Numbered from the stretch's first letter, positions 52,303 to 61,919 are shown. The stretch: 64,000 bases of DNA from an uncultured Bacteroidales bacterium (GCA_900318265.1 ONKA01000007.1:40310-104309), one strand, 5' to 3'. The notes: generated from the sequence alone by a model not told the origin. Translations and numbers: made by a program.

Positions 52303-54287
52303 CAGTTGAGGCCGAGAAGTTGGCCTTCGGCGTTTAAGATGGGGCTACCTGAGTTGCCGCCCGTGGTGTGTACACTCGCCGTGAAAGCCACATGCATGGT
52401 GCCGTCCTTGTCGGCATAACGGCCGTAGTCTTTCTTGTTGTACAACTCCTTCAAGCGCGGCTCCACCACATAGTCGTAGATATCGGGGTTCTCTTTCTGC
52501 ATGATGCCTTCAAGCGTGGTGAAGTGGCGGTAGGTCTTGCCGTCCTGCGGCTTGAAGCCTTCCACCTTGCCGTAGGTCACACGCAACGTGAAGTTGGCAT
52601 CGGGGAAGAGACGCTTTTCCGTTTGCATCTCCATCTGGCCTTTCATGTAGATACGGCGCAGACGGTCGTTGTCCTTGGTGATGCTCGAGATGTGTTCGTA
52701 GACATTGTCGCGATAAAAACCAATCAAGTTCTGGTAAACCTGCAAAGCAGGGTCTTTAGCCAGTTTCTTGGCTTTGTTTGGTTTGAAGTCGTTCAAGATT
52801 TCATCCACCTTGGCTTGATCGGTAAACATCGACTTGGCGAAGAGTTTGTCTACAAATTGGTTCACATCCTTGATGTCGTTAAGGAACGAAGGGCGGAAGT
52901 CGGCGGGTTGGGCCTTCAAGTACTCATTGAGCGCCATAACGGCTACTTCTTTATCGATGGGCTCATAATAGTCTTTGAAGAAATTGGTGGCAGTGCCTTT
53001 CAACTGGTGCAACATGCGGTCGATGTCTTCTTGAGGTGTTTCCTTGGTCACCTCGGAGAGTTTAGCAAAACGACCTGCAAAAGTAACCAACTCGATACGC
53101 ATACCTGCTTCAGCCATGTAGGTGTAGGCCAATTGATAAGGCTCCAAATCCCTATAGTTTTTCTTGAAGTCTTTCAGCAGGTCGATGTACATGTAACGGT
53201 TGCGTGCACCCAAAGCCCACTCTTGGAAGTCCTTTTCAAAGGCTTCTTTCTTCTCTACGCCGTGAAAATGGTTGATACCTTCGGTCACACCCATCCATTT
53301 CTTCCAGCCGTTGCCCAGACCGGCATGCTTGGAGGCATATTGGATGCGCACCTTGGGATCTTGTTCCTGGTATTTGTTGTAGATGTCGAGCACCTTACCA
53401 CGCAGGTCAACGGTGATGGGGTCGATGAGGTTGGCCTCTTGGTCGACGGCCACGGCAGGCAGGTATTCGTTGGTGCGGGCAGGATAGCCGAACACGAAGG
53501 CAAAGTCGCCTTCCTCAGCGCCTTTTAATGAAATATCGAGGTGTTTGGCAGGCTTGTAAGGAACGTTATCTTTATCGTAAACAGCTGGATGACCGTCCTT
53601 GTCGGCATAGACGCGGAAGATACTGAAGTCGCCCGTGTGGCGAGGCCAAACCCAGTTGTCGGTGTCGCCGCCAAACTTGCCGATGTTGCTCGGCGGGCAG
53701 CCTACGAGACGCACGTCGGTGTAGACCTCGTTGAGGAGCATATAGTATTCGTTACCCAAAAAGAAGGGCTTGATGCTGACCTTATATGGGGTTTCCTTCT
53801 CAATTTGGGCGATGAGCTTCTTCATGTTCTCATTGACTTTGGCTTCACGCTCTTCTTCCTTCATCTCGTTCGTGACCCCAAAGAGCACCTTCTCGGTCAC
53901 GTCGCGCATCTCGCGGAGGAAGATGACACTAAGGCCTGGGCAGGGCAGTTCCTCGCCACGGTTCATGGCCCAGAAACCGTTGGTAAGATAGTCGTGCTCC
54001 ACCGAGCTGTGTTTCTGGATGTAGTCGTAGCCGCAGTGGTGGTTGGTGAGCAGCAGGCCTTGGTCGCTGACGATCTCGCCTGTGCAGCCGCCGCCAAAGA
54101 GCACGATGGCATCTTTCAGGCTACTGTGATTGATGCTGTAGATGTCGTCAGCGGTGATTTTCATGCCCATCTCCTGCATCTCTTTCTCGTTGTATTGCAG
54201 CAACATGGGGATCCACATGCCTTCGCCGGCAAAGAGGAAGGCCGGGGAAAGGGCCAAAAGGGTCACTAGTAAATTCTTACATTTCAT
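52302..54287 (-). CDS. S46 dipeptidyl-peptidase (DPP7/DPP11 type), truncated by frameshift
   Basis: 661 residues with a signal peptide ([12 protein letters not shown]). The S46 catalytic parts are present: His in [18 protein letters not shown], the [20 protein letters not shown] block with the Asp, and the nucleophile Ser in [11 protein letters not shown]. After LLGLN the frame stops. The conserved continuation in this family (F-D-R-N-W-E-G-T) is absent, and the true C-terminus continues in another frame (52174-52302), fitting a net loss of about 22 bases. These enzymes remove dipeptides in the periplasm during peptide use. A minus-strand -7 box lies at 54308-54315. Confidence 0.9.
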   Translation of the reverse strand: MKCKNLLVTLLALSPAFLFAGEGMWIPMLLQYNEKEMQEMGMKITADDIYSINHSSLKDAIVLFGGGCTGEIVSDQGLLLTNHHCGYDYIQKHSSVEHDYLTNGFWAMNRGEELPCPGLSVIFLREMRDVTEKVLFGVTNEMKEEEREAKVNENMKKLIAQIEKETPYKVSIKPFFLGNEYYMLLNEVYTDVRLVGCPPSNIGKFGGDTDNWVWPRHTGDFSIFRVYADKDGHPAVYDKDNVPYKPAKHLDISLKGAEEGDFAFVFGYPARTNEYLPAVAVDQEANLIDPITVDLRGKVLDIYNKYQEQDPKVRIQYASKHAGLGNGWKKWMGVTEGINHFHGVEKKEAFEKDFQEWALGARNRYMYIDLLKDFKKNYRDLEPYQLAYTYMAEAGMRIELVTFAGRFAKLSEVTKETPQEDIDRMLHQLKGTATNFFKDYYEPIDKEVAVMALNEYLKAQPADFRPSFLNDIKDVNQFVDKLFAKSMFTDQAKVDEILNDFKPNKAKKLAKDPALQVYQNLIGFYRDNVYEHISSITKDNDRLRRIYMKGQMEMQTEKRLFPDANFTLRVTYGKVEGFKPQDGKTYRHFTTLEGIMQKENPDIYDYVVEPRLKELYNKKDYGRYADKDGTMHVAFTASVHTTGGNSGSPILNAEGQLLGLN

Positions 54288-54307
54288 AATAATAGAGATT
54301 GATGGCG

Positions 54308-54315
54308 CAAAGATA
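54308..54315 (-). promoter_or_regulatory. -7 box of the S46 peptidase gene
   Basis: TATCTTTG on the minus strand, 20 bases before the ATG. The nearest TTG upstream gives a spacer of 25, slightly long. Confidence 0.45.
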
Positions 54316-54327
54316 GGGATTTCCGCT

Positions 54328-54633
54328 TTATTTCCTATCCCAAAAATAAAAGAAACTCACCACGCGGCAAAACAACTCACGATACCATTTTTGTTTCAGT
54401 TCGAGGTCGACGTCGCGGGTGCGACTGCGAAACACGTGGAGTTTATAGAAAAAGTTGTGCGCCCGCCACTCATGTACCTGCGACTCGATATCTCGCTGGC
54501 AAACAGCCATTTCAGGGGCAGCGGCCTCGCGCACCTGTTTCAGATACTCACGCATGGCCTGCTTGCTCTTGACGAGACAGGAATCCACGATGTGGGTACC
54601 ATCGGGTGCCGTTTTTGCGTTAGAGAGATCCAT
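54328..54633 (-). CDS. Small hypothetical protein
   Basis: 101 residues from the ATG at 54633 (a TTG at 54639 is in frame). Basic and mostly helical (VKSKQAMREYLKQVREAAAP, QVHEWRAHNFFYKLHVFRSR), with no signal peptide or motif I recognise. The start lies 3 bases after the MATE transporter stop, so it is probably translated from the same mRNA. That position and the coherent amphipathic pattern make it a likely real gene; the function is unknown. Confidence 0.6.
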   Translation of the reverse strand: MDLSNAKTAPDGTHIVDSCLVKSKQAMREYLKQVREAAAPEMAVCQRDIESQVHEWRAHNFFYKLHVFRSRTRDVDLELKQKWYRELFCRVVSFFYFWDRK

Positions 54634-54635
54634 GC

Positions 54636-56048
54636 TCAATTCGTTTTCGGACCTTTGGCCTTGATCCTTTTAGGCCTGGGTTGTTCGACAGTCCTGAAAA
54701 CATGACGTTGGGTAAGCATCAAGGCGAAAGCCAAGGCCGCGCCCAACACGTCGGAGATGGTCATTGAGGCCCACACGCCCGTGAGACCCGCACCGCCTGC
54801 GTTGATGAAAATGGGCGGAATGAGGTAAATCATCGGGGCAAGGAACAACACCTGGCGTGAGAGACTGGTGACGATGGCAATCCAAGGCTTGTCGATGCTT
54901 TGGAAGAAGTTGGAGTTGGTGATGGTGAAGCCCACCAAGGGGAACATCACCATGATGAACCGCATCGCAGGGATGCCAATCTGCATAAGGTCCTCCTCCT
55001 TAGTGAAGAGGCGCAACATAGCATGGGGAATCGTCAAGGCGAGCACAGCCCCGACAAAGCCAATCAACACGTTGATCTTTAACGTCAAAGTATAAACCGA
55101 CTTCAACCGGTCAGGATGACCTGCGCCATAGTTGTAGCCCGCAATAGGCTGCATGCCTTGACACAAGCCCAGGATGAGCATTACGCTAAGACTGGCGAAA
55201 GTGTTGACCAAGCCGTAGGCTCCCACAGCCAAGTCGCCGCCATAGCGGATGAGCTGGTTGTTGAGCAAGGCCACCACTGCAGAAGCCGCGAGGTTCATTG
55301 AGAAAGGACTCATACCTATCAGCAAGATGTTGCGGAAGATATAGAGTTTGGGCTTCCAGGCATGTCGACGGAATCGGATGAAGGAACTCTTTTGCAGGAA
55401 GTGCCAAACTGCGAGGATACCCGTGCCCGTCATCGAGATGGTGGTGGCCCAAGCAGCGCCAGCGATACCCCAGTCCAAGACATAGATGAACAGCGCATCC
55501 AAGAAGATGTTGAGGACCGCACCGCCAGCCATGATCCACATCGATTTCTTCGGGTAGCCTGTGGCGCGCATCAGTCCGGTGAGGTTGAATGACAGCGTGG
55601 TCATAAACATGCCAGGCAACACGATATTCATGTACTCGCGGGCGTATGCGATGGTGTCGTCAGAAGCACCGAAAGCCGTCAAGATGCGGTCCATGAAGAG
55701 ATAGCCACCCGTGACGAAGAGAAAGCCGAAGAAGAAAGTGAGCAAAAGGCTGTTACCCAAGATGTCCTCAGCCCATTTGTAGTCCTTCTTACCTAGGATG
55801 ATGGACATGCGTGCCGCCGAACCTGCGCCCACGAGCGAACCGAAAGCGTGGATGATGTTCATGATGGGCATGGTGATGGCCAAACCAGCGATGGCAAGCG
55901 CGCCCACATATTGTCCCAAAAAGACACGGTCGACGATGTTGTATATCGAGGCGATGATGTGGCTGACGATGCTGGGCAAAGCGTACATCCACAACAGACG
56001 GCTGATTTTCAAGGTCTCCAATTCCCGTGTTCTGTCAATCTGTGGCAT
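54636..56048 (-). CDS. MATE-family multidrug/Na+ or H+ antiporter
   Basis: A 470-residue inner-membrane protein with twelve predicted TM helices. The two MATE halves are visible: N-terminal LLWMYALPSIVSHIIASIYN, IVDRVFLGQYVGALAIAGLA, GSLVGAGSAARMSIILGKKD, and C-terminal LGLCQGMQPIAGYNYGAGHP. These transporters expel cationic compounds using Na+ or H+. The coupling ion and substrate cannot be told. Promoter at 56111-56143; the small downstream gene is probably co-transcribed. Confidence 0.92.
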   Translation of the reverse strand: MPQIDRTRELETLKISRLLWMYALPSIVSHIIASIYNIVDRVFLGQYVGALAIAGLAITMPIMNIIHAFGSLVGAGSAARMSIILGKKDYKWAEDILGNSLLLTFFFGFLFVTGGYLFMDRILTAFGASDDTIAYAREYMNIVLPGMFMTTLSFNLTGLMRATGYPKKSMWIMAGGAVLNIFLDALFIYVLDWGIAGAAWATTISMTGTGILAVWHFLQKSSFIRFRRHAWKPKLYIFRNILLIGMSPFSMNLAASAVVALLNNQLIRYGGDLAVGAYGLVNTFASLSVMLILGLCQGMQPIAGYNYGAGHPDRLKSVYTLTLKINVLIGFVGAVLALTIPHAMLRLFTKEEDLMQIGIPAMRFIMVMFPLVGFTITNSNFFQSIDKPWIAIVTSLSRQVLFLAPMIYLIPPIFINAGGAGLTGVWASMTISDVLGAALAFALMLTQRHVFRTVEQPRPKRIKAKGPKTN

Positions 56049-56110
56049 CCTGTTTCGATTTAACTACGTTGAATCTCAGATTTGGCAAGCCAATCTTCGA
56101 TTTGAGCGTG

Positions 56111-56143
56111 CAAAAGTAGCAAAAAAACACGTGCCCAATCCAA
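56111..56143 (-). promoter_or_regulatory. Promoter of the MATE gene
   Basis: Minus strand: TTG (56141-56143), a 22-base spacer and TACTTTTG (56111-56118). The plus-strand -7 box of the next operon lies 36 bases away, making a compact divergent promoter region. Confidence 0.55.
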
Positions 56144-56153
56144 ACAAATTCCG

Positions 56154-56161
56154 TATTTTTG
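56154..56161 (+). promoter_or_regulatory. -7 box of the LysM-SGNH-SGNH-MBOAT operon
   Basis: TATTTTTG, about 62 bases before the first ATG at 56224. No TTG at the usual distance. Confidence 0.45.
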
Positions 56162-56223
56162 CCGCTTCTATGCCTAAGGGGCAAATAACATTGTCCCACA
56201 AGACAAAAGAACGACATAATTAT

Positions 56224-57159
56224 ATGAAATTCAAGGTGTTATTCATATTGTGGACGAGCATTTTCTGCTTTGCGGTGAACAATTGTTGCGTGTCGTCGGA
56301 CACCGACAAGATCGCCGAAGGGCTGAAAAAGTATGAAAAAGCCATCCCCCTGCCCTATCATGAAGGCTTGGAAAGAATGGTAAACCTCTTTGCCACCAAA
56401 CAGCTCTCCGACAATTTCCTGACCTATTCCGCCATCATCGACACGGCCTTGGTGCAACGCAACATGCCGCTGGAACTGAGGTACCTGCCTTTGGCCCTCA
56501 GCGGGATGCGGCGCAACTACTGCCAAGGCGACCGTTGCGGCGTTTGGCAACTTCCCACCTTGACAGCCATGCACTATGGGCTGACTATCGACGATGAGAA
56601 AGATGAGCGTTTCGACGTGGAAGCCTCCACCCATGCCGCCTTGGATTGCTTGAACGAACTCTACCAACAATATGGCGACTGGTGGTATAGCATTTTGGCC
56701 TATACAAACAGCCCCATGGCGTTGCAGCATGCCTTGATCCGCAACGGCAAGAAGCCGACGGTCTGGGACTTCCGCGACAACGACCTCTTGCCCAACACCC
56801 AAGTTATCGGCGACTTTATCGCTAGTGTCTATTTGGGCAACGAAGACCGTCTCCACCTCGTCAAGATCGACGAACCCGCCATCAAGAGGGTTGCTCCCAC
56901 CACTCCCGTCAAGAAAACCGAAAAGACTGCCGAGCAAAACAATGTTGCCGGGACTGTCGAAACAACGAAAACAACCAAAAAAACGAGCACTTCGACAAAC
57001 TCGGGGACCCAGAAAACCCAGAAATACAAGGTCAAAAAAGGCGACACGCTAACCAAAATCGCTGCCAAATACCATGTCAAAGTCTCCGACTTGAAGAAAT
57101 GGAACAAGCTGAAAAGCGACAAAATCCGTGAAGGCCAAACTTTAATCATCAAGAAATGA
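56224..57159 (+). CDS. LysM protein with degenerate lytic-transglycosylase domain
   Basis: 311 residues from the ATG at 56224, which starts a signal peptide and follows the -7 box. Residues 45-180 align with SLT/MltD lytic transglycosylases: MPLELRYLP (81-89), GVWQLPTLTAMHYGL (106-120), then a DERFDVEASTHAA segment and YGDWWYSILAY. The catalytic Glu, normally in LPxVESxF, is Leu92 here (LPLALSGM), and the AYNAG motif is AYTNS. A Lys/Thr-rich linker leads to one LysM domain (KYKVKKGDTLTKIAAKYHVK, about 265-310). It probably binds but does not cut peptidoglycan. ATGA overlap with the next gene. Confidence 0.82.
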   Translation: MKFKVLFILWTSIFCFAVNNCCVSSDTDKIAEGLKKYEKAIPLPYHEGLERMVNLFATKQLSDNFLTYSAIIDTALVQRNMPLELRYLPLALSGMRRNYCQGDRCGVWQLPTLTAMHYGLTIDDEKDERFDVEASTHAALDCLNELYQQYGDWWYSILAYTNSPMALQHALIRNGKKPTVWDFRDNDLLPNTQVIGDFIASVYLGNEDRLHLVKIDEPAIKRVAPTTPVKKTEKTAEQNNVAGTVETTKTTKKTSTSTNSGTQKTQKYKVKKGDTLTKIAAKYHVKVSDLKKWNKLKSDKIREGQTLIIKK

Positions 57160-58676
57160 AATCCATCCGAACATTAGCTTTTATCCTGACGATAGTTCTC
57201 ATTTTAGGCGCTGGCTGGCTCTTCTTCCCCGCCGAGGGCATCACCTTGGGCGACTACACGCTGCGTTTCCCGTCGTTGGCCGAAGACAGCAAGCCTGCCG
57301 AGGCCGAAGTCGACGTCGACGCAGTACTGAACAAGGTGACGAAGAGCTTTGAAATGAGCTGCTCCGACAACCTCTTGGACAGCATGCGTTTCTTCCGCCA
57401 ATATCTCAAAGAGAATCCCAACCGCATCTATCTGCCCAACGACGACTACACCTATTTTGACCCGTTGTTCAGCCAATTTGAAGAAGCTCAAGAACGAGGC
57501 AAGATTTATCGCGTAATGTACTATGGCGACTCACAAATCGAGATGGACCGCATCTCGTCGGTGTTGCGCCAGAAGCTACAAGATCTCTTTGGCGGCTCAG
57601 GGCCCAACATGATTCCCGCCGTGCAACCTGTGGCCACCATCTCGGTGTCGCAATCTGCCTCGGGACTCAACCGTTATGCCGTGTATGGCGACGCCTCCAA
57701 CCAACGCGCCAACCACAACCGCTATGGCGTGATGGCACAATTCTGCCAGGTCTTAGGCGGTGGTTCGGTCACTTTCAGCAAGACCTATCATTCACAAGCG
57801 TTTGATAAGGTCAAGGAGATCTCGACCGTCTCGGTGCTATTGGGCAAAAACACCCAAAACTTCACCGCCACACTACGCTGTGGCGATATCGCCACCGAGC
57901 CCAAGGTGCTACCTGCCAACGACAGCGTTTCACTCATCACTTGGATACTGCCCAAGGACATCCAGAAAGGCACCATCAGCTTCAAGGGTAACGCCGAAAT
58001 CTACGCCATCCTGCTGGATGGCGACCCGGGCGTAGCCATCGATAACGTGGCCTTGCGCGGCTGCTCAGGCACCATCTTTACCCGTATGAACGAATCCGTT
58101 GCCCGACAGGCATTCAAACTCTTGGACACCAAGCTCATCATCTTGCAGTTTGGCGGCAACCGTATGCCGGGCATCACTTCCCCGAAGAGCATCACGCCTT
58201 ACATGGGTGAACTCGAAAAGCAGATCCAATACATGCGCCGCGTCGCCCCGAAAGCCACCCTGCTCTTCATCGGCCCCGCCGACATGGGACGCAGCTATGG
58301 CGGCAAGATGGGTACCTGGCACGGTCTGCCCGAGCTCAACGACTCGCTCCGTGCCATGGCCTTGCGCAACAAGGTGGCTTATTGGGACATGTTCCACGTA
58401 ATGGGGGGCGAAGGCTCAATGGCACAATGGGTGAAACACAAACCCGCCTTGGCCGGTCCCGACTACATCCACTTCACCTTCACCGGTGCCCAGGAGATCG
58501 GCTCCGACCTCGCCCGTTCGTTCACGACCTATTACGACTTCTACAAACTGCGCCAACACGTGCCCAGCGAAAAGGTCATCGAGTTTGTCAACCTCGACCA
58601 GAAAGAAGACTCCATCCGCACGGCAGGCCGCATCAAGCTACCAAGCTATAATCCATACGGAATTAAGAAGAAATGA
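57156..58676 (+). CDS. Membrane-anchored SGNH hydrolase (first of two)
   Basis: 506 residues. The N-terminal hydrophobic helix (TLAFILTIVLILGAGWLFF) is a signal anchor, so the domain faces the periplasm. SGNH blocks: I, YYGDSQIEMDRIS with Ser126; a weak block III, LIILQFGGNRM; and V, GPDYIHFTF with the Asp-x-x-His pair. In alginate and peptidoglycan O-acetylation, SGNH proteins (AlgX/AlgJ, PatB) pass acetyl groups from an MBOAT partner to the polymer. The same role is inferred here because an MBOAT gene follows. It overlaps both neighbours by four bases. Confidence 0.83.
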   Translation: MKSIRTLAFILTIVLILGAGWLFFPAEGITLGDYTLRFPSLAEDSKPAEAEVDVDAVLNKVTKSFEMSCSDNLLDSMRFFRQYLKENPNRIYLPNDDYTYFDPLFSQFEEAQERGKIYRVMYYGDSQIEMDRISSVLRQKLQDLFGGSGPNMIPAVQPVATISVSQSASGLNRYAVYGDASNQRANHNRYGVMAQFCQVLGGGSVTFSKTYHSQAFDKVKEISTVSVLLGKNTQNFTATLRCGDIATEPKVLPANDSVSLITWILPKDIQKGTISFKGNAEIYAILLDGDPGVAIDNVALRGCSGTIFTRMNESVARQAFKLLDTKLIILQFGGNRMPGITSPKSITPYMGELEKQIQYMRRVAPKATLLFIGPADMGRSYGGKMGTWHGLPELNDSLRAMALRNKVAYWDMFHVMGGEGSMAQWVKHKPALAGPDYIHFTFTGAQEIGSDLARSFTTYYDFYKLRQHVPSEKVIEFVNLDQKEDSIRTAGRIKLPSYNPYGIKKK

Positions 58677-59947
58677 AGAAACTGCTGATTGTCATAGGAT
58701 TGTTGTTGGCCTCCATACCGACCTTTTCCCAAATTGGGTCGTTATTGAAGCCTGTCGACGACTTAGAGTTTGCCAACCTTGACCGCAACCGACTCATTTA
58801 TCCCGGCGACAGCCTCGCAATGGAACAATTCTTCACCAAAATGGACTCGGTACTCTTCCTTGGTCAGGGCAACATCAGCATCATGCACATCGGTGGCTCG
58901 CACGTGCAAGCCGGCACGTTCACCCAGCAGTTTCGCAACGACCTGCTCAGCATCGCTCCCGACCTGATTGGCGGACAATACTTCGTCTTCCCCTTTGCTG
59001 CGGGCGGCACCAACAACCCTTCGCACTACCGCGTGAGTTATACTGGCGGTTGGGCTTACTGCCGCAACGCCGTGCGCAAAGACACCGACAAACGCATGGG
59101 ACTGGCTGGTTCAGCCATCACCACCAGCGATGCCAACGCCTCGGTGAGCATCGTCAGCCGCGAACGCCGACTCACTGCCACCAGCCCAAAGTTTGAATTC
59201 AACAAGGTGACACTCATCGGTTACTCGGAGACCGAAAACGTGACTCCTGTGCTTGGTTACAAAGGCACAACCCTCAAAGGCATACACGACGACAGCCAAG
59301 ACACCTACACCTTCCAATTGCCCGCCCTCACCGACTCCATCAACATTTTCTTTGAAGCCATGCCAGGTGAGTTCACCCTCACGGGCGTGTTGTTGGAAAA
59401 CGGCATGCCAGGCATCAGCGTACACGGCGTGGGCGTCAACGGAGCTGCCGTGCCTTCCTACTTGCGCTGCGACGACTTCGAGCGCGACCTCAAACTCATC
59501 CGTCCCGACCTCGTCATCTTCGGCATCGGCATCAACGACGCAGCGGGACCTGATTTCGATGTCGCCTACTTCAAGAGAAACTACGATGAACTCATCAGCA
59601 TCATCAAGCGCGTCAACCCAGACTGCGCCCTGCTCTTCGTGACCAACAACGACAGCTACAAGCGCGTGAAGGTGAAACGCAAGACCCGCTATAACGTCAA
59701 CCCTAACGGCCTTTTCGTCGAACAAGCCTTCTTGGAGCTGGGCAAGAAGCACAACGCCGCCGTTTGGGACCAGTTTGAAGTGATGGGAGGGCTCTACTCG
59801 ATGCGGAACTGGGAACATGCCGGACTGGCCCAGACTGACAAGGTCCACTTCACCAACGACGGCTACAAACTCATTGGCGACCTTCTATACAACGCCTTGA
59901 TCAGCCGCTACATGGACCACGTTAAAGCCACAGCAAAACAACAATGA
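58673..59947 (+). CDS. Periplasmic SGNH hydrolase (second of two)
   Basis: 424 residues with a cleavable signal peptide (LLLASIPTFSQ). Block I reads IMHIGGSHVQAG, where Gly replaces the usual Asp before Ser76 (GGS instead of GDS). Block III is complete (LVIFGIGINDAAG), and block V has TDKVHFTNDGYKLIG with Asp-x-x-His. It is therefore probably active. It differs enough from the first SGNH protein to suggest divided work, for example acyl carrier versus transferase or esterase. ATGA overlap on both sides. Confidence 0.83.
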   Translation: MKKLLIVIGLLLASIPTFSQIGSLLKPVDDLEFANLDRNRLIYPGDSLAMEQFFTKMDSVLFLGQGNISIMHIGGSHVQAGTFTQQFRNDLLSIAPDLIGGQYFVFPFAAGGTNNPSHYRVSYTGGWAYCRNAVRKDTDKRMGLAGSAITTSDANASVSIVSRERRLTATSPKFEFNKVTLIGYSETENVTPVLGYKGTTLKGIHDDSQDTYTFQLPALTDSINIFFEAMPGEFTLTGVLLENGMPGISVHGVGVNGAAVPSYLRCDDFERDLKLIRPDLVIFGIGINDAAGPDFDVAYFKRNYDELISIIKRVNPDCALLFVTNNDSYKRVKVKRKTRYNVNPNGLFVEQAFLELGKKHNAAVWDQFEVMGGLYSMRNWEHAGLAQTDKVHFTNDGYKLIGDLLYNALISRYMDHVKATAKQQ

Positions 59948-61812
59948 CGACAAGCTTCACTGACATAGCATTGGATTTTCTGAGCAACCTGTTCTCGTTC
60001 GACAAGGCACACCCCCTGTTGTTCACTCAATTCTATTTTTGGGCTTTCTTTGCCTTGGTGTTTGCCGTGTTCTGCCTGGTCAAAAACAAGTGTCTACTGC
60101 GCAACACGTTTCTGTTTTTTGTCAGCCTGTTCTTCTACTTCAAGACCAGCGGACTCTTCGTCCTCATCCTGGTCTTTATCACTTTATACAACTATTTCGC
60201 AGGACGTTGGCTTAACTCTCGAAAGAAAGATGGCAGCCGCAATGCCATCTTAGGGCTCAGCGTCATCGTCAACCTGTCTATCCTCTTTTATTTCAAATAC
60301 GCCTATTTCATCACCGATGTCGTCAACAACTTGACGGGGCTTGAGTTTCGTGTTTTCGACGTCTTCTCATGGGTAGGCAACCAAATTACGGGCGACAACC
60401 GCTTTAGCGTCGACGTCATCGTGCTGCCTGTGGGTATCTCGTTCTATACCTTCCAGGCCATCAGCTACATTATGGATGTTTACCGCAAGCGTATCAAGCC
60501 CGTCCGCAACATCTTCGACTTCGGCTTCTACGTCAGCTTCTTCCCACAGCTGGTGGCAGGTCCCATCGTGAGGGCCAACGAGTTCATCCCTCAGCTGCAC
60601 AAGAAATACTTCCTCAGCCGCAAACAGTTTGGCATCGCCGTGTTCTGGATCATGAATGGCTTGGTGAAGAAGATCGTGCTGAGTGATTATATCGCCGTCA
60701 ACTTCATCGACCGCGTCTTCGACCAACCCTTGCTGTATACAGGCTTCGAGAACCTGATGGCCCTGTTCGGCTATTCCTTACAGGTCTATGCCGACTTCTC
60801 AGGCTACACCGACATCGCCATCGGCGTGGCCATGCTGATGGGCTTCTATCTGCCTAAGAACTTCAACTCACCATACAAAGCCAAGAACCCAGGTGAGTTC
60901 TGGAAGCGCTGGCACATCTCGCTTTCGCGTTGGCTGCAGGATTATCTCTACATCCCTTTGGGTGGCAACCGCAACGCCACCTTTGGCACCTTCTGCATCA
61001 TCATCATGATTGCCGCCATCGCCGTCTTCCTGTCGGGTAGCTGGTGGGTCGGACTGGGTGTAGGCGTGTTGGCGCTCATCCTCACCTTGGTGGCCATCTT
61101 CAAGCCCGATAAACGCAAGAAGATCACCACCGAGATCAACCGAATGGACACCATGCTGCTGGGCGGTCTCTGGCACGGTGCCTCATGGAACTTCATGATT
61201 TGGGGTGGACTGAACGGCATCGGCATGATTTTCTACCACTTCTGGAAAGACTGGAGCGTGTACGGACGCACCTTATTTATAATGGCAACCTGCTTCCTGC
61301 TGCGCGTGTTATGCGTCTACGTGCCGCAACCCGTGTTCAATGTGCTCTTTATATGGTGCATGATTGTGTTGGCAGGCAATGTCATCAGGATGCTCTATAA
61401 CATGTTCGGCGGAAAGAAAGCCTGGCAGTGGTTACAAGACGCTTGGGCGGTCTTCCAGACCTTCACCTTCATCACCTTTACCCGACTCTTCTTCCGCAGC
61501 GGCTCCAACCTCGACCCCGCCGTAGCCAACGAAACCGCTTGGAACACTGCCAAAAACATGGTCAACCAAATGGGTAGCCATTGGGATTGGAGCAAAGTGC
61601 CCGACATCGTTTGGCACTACCGCAACGTGTTCATCCTCATCGTGATAGGTATGATCATCCACTGGTTGCCCGAGAACTTCAAACGCCGCTACCGCATTTG
61701 GTTCGCCAAGATGCCTATCCCGGTGATGGTGTTGGTTTGTGTCGTCGTGGTGTTCATCATCTACCAGTTCATCACCGCTGACTTGCAGGCGTTCATTTAT
61801 TTCCAGTTCTAG
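59944..61812 (+). CDS. MBOAT-family O-acyltransferase (AlgI/PatA-like)
   Basis: A 622-residue polytopic membrane protein that moves acyl groups, usually acetyl, across the inner membrane. MBOAT hallmarks: LPVGISFYTFQAISYIMDVY, FPQLVAGPIVRANEFIPQ, FWKRWHISLSRWLQDYLYIP, and the catalytic His in LLGGLWHGASWNFMIWGG. At 622 residues it is longer than typical AlgI (about 500), with extra helices near the C-terminus. Last gene of a four-gene operon with unbroken 4-base overlaps. The acyl acceptor (peptidoglycan, surface glycan or other) is not shown by the sequence. Confidence 0.92.
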   Translation: MTTSFTDIALDFLSNLFSFDKAHPLLFTQFYFWAFFALVFAVFCLVKNKCLLRNTFLFFVSLFFYFKTSGLFVLILVFITLYNYFAGRWLNSRKKDGSRNAILGLSVIVNLSILFYFKYAYFITDVVNNLTGLEFRVFDVFSWVGNQITGDNRFSVDVIVLPVGISFYTFQAISYIMDVYRKRIKPVRNIFDFGFYVSFFPQLVAGPIVRANEFIPQLHKKYFLSRKQFGIAVFWIMNGLVKKIVLSDYIAVNFIDRVFDQPLLYTGFENLMALFGYSLQVYADFSGYTDIAIGVAMLMGFYLPKNFNSPYKAKNPGEFWKRWHISLSRWLQDYLYIPLGGNRNATFGTFCIIIMIAAIAVFLSGSWWVGLGVGVLALILTLVAIFKPDKRKKITTEINRMDTMLLGGLWHGASWNFMIWGGLNGIGMIFYHFWKDWSVYGRTLFIMATCFLLRVLCVYVPQPVFNVLFIWCMIVLAGNVIRMLYNMFGGKKAWQWLQDAWAVFQTFTFITFTRLFFRSGSNLDPAVANETAWNTAKNMVNQMGSHWDWSKVPDIVWHYRNVFILIVIGMIIHWLPENFKRRYRIWFAKMPIPVMVLVCVVVVFIIYQFITADLQAFIYFQF

Positions 61813-61827
61813 TTTTGGGGTGGTACC

Positions 61828-61905
61828 CGTCATTGCGAGGCACGAAGCAATCTAGGGTACAAGTTCCATGTCTAGATTGCTTCGTCGTTCCTCCTCGCAA
61901 TGACG
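61828..61905. repeat. Dispersed palindromic element (CGTCATTGCGAGG type), full copy
   Basis: CGTCATTGCGAGG (61828-61840) pairs with 61893-61905, and ACGAAGCAATCTAG (61842-61855) with 61872-61885. This repeat type recurs in many bacterial genomes. It follows the MBOAT stop and could terminate it and the convergent DUF3109 gene. A half copy lies at 63337. Confidence 0.85.
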
Positions 61906-61919
61906 CAAAGCGTGCCTGA

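Noticed and set aside
52368-53528. A 386-codon plus-strand open frame
   Set aside because: Antisense to the S46 peptidase gene, with no signal, domain or start context of its own.
55798-56223. Longer start for the LysM protein
   Set aside because: The extension runs antisense through the MATE gene and across both promoters. The ATG at 56224 begins a proper signal peptide.
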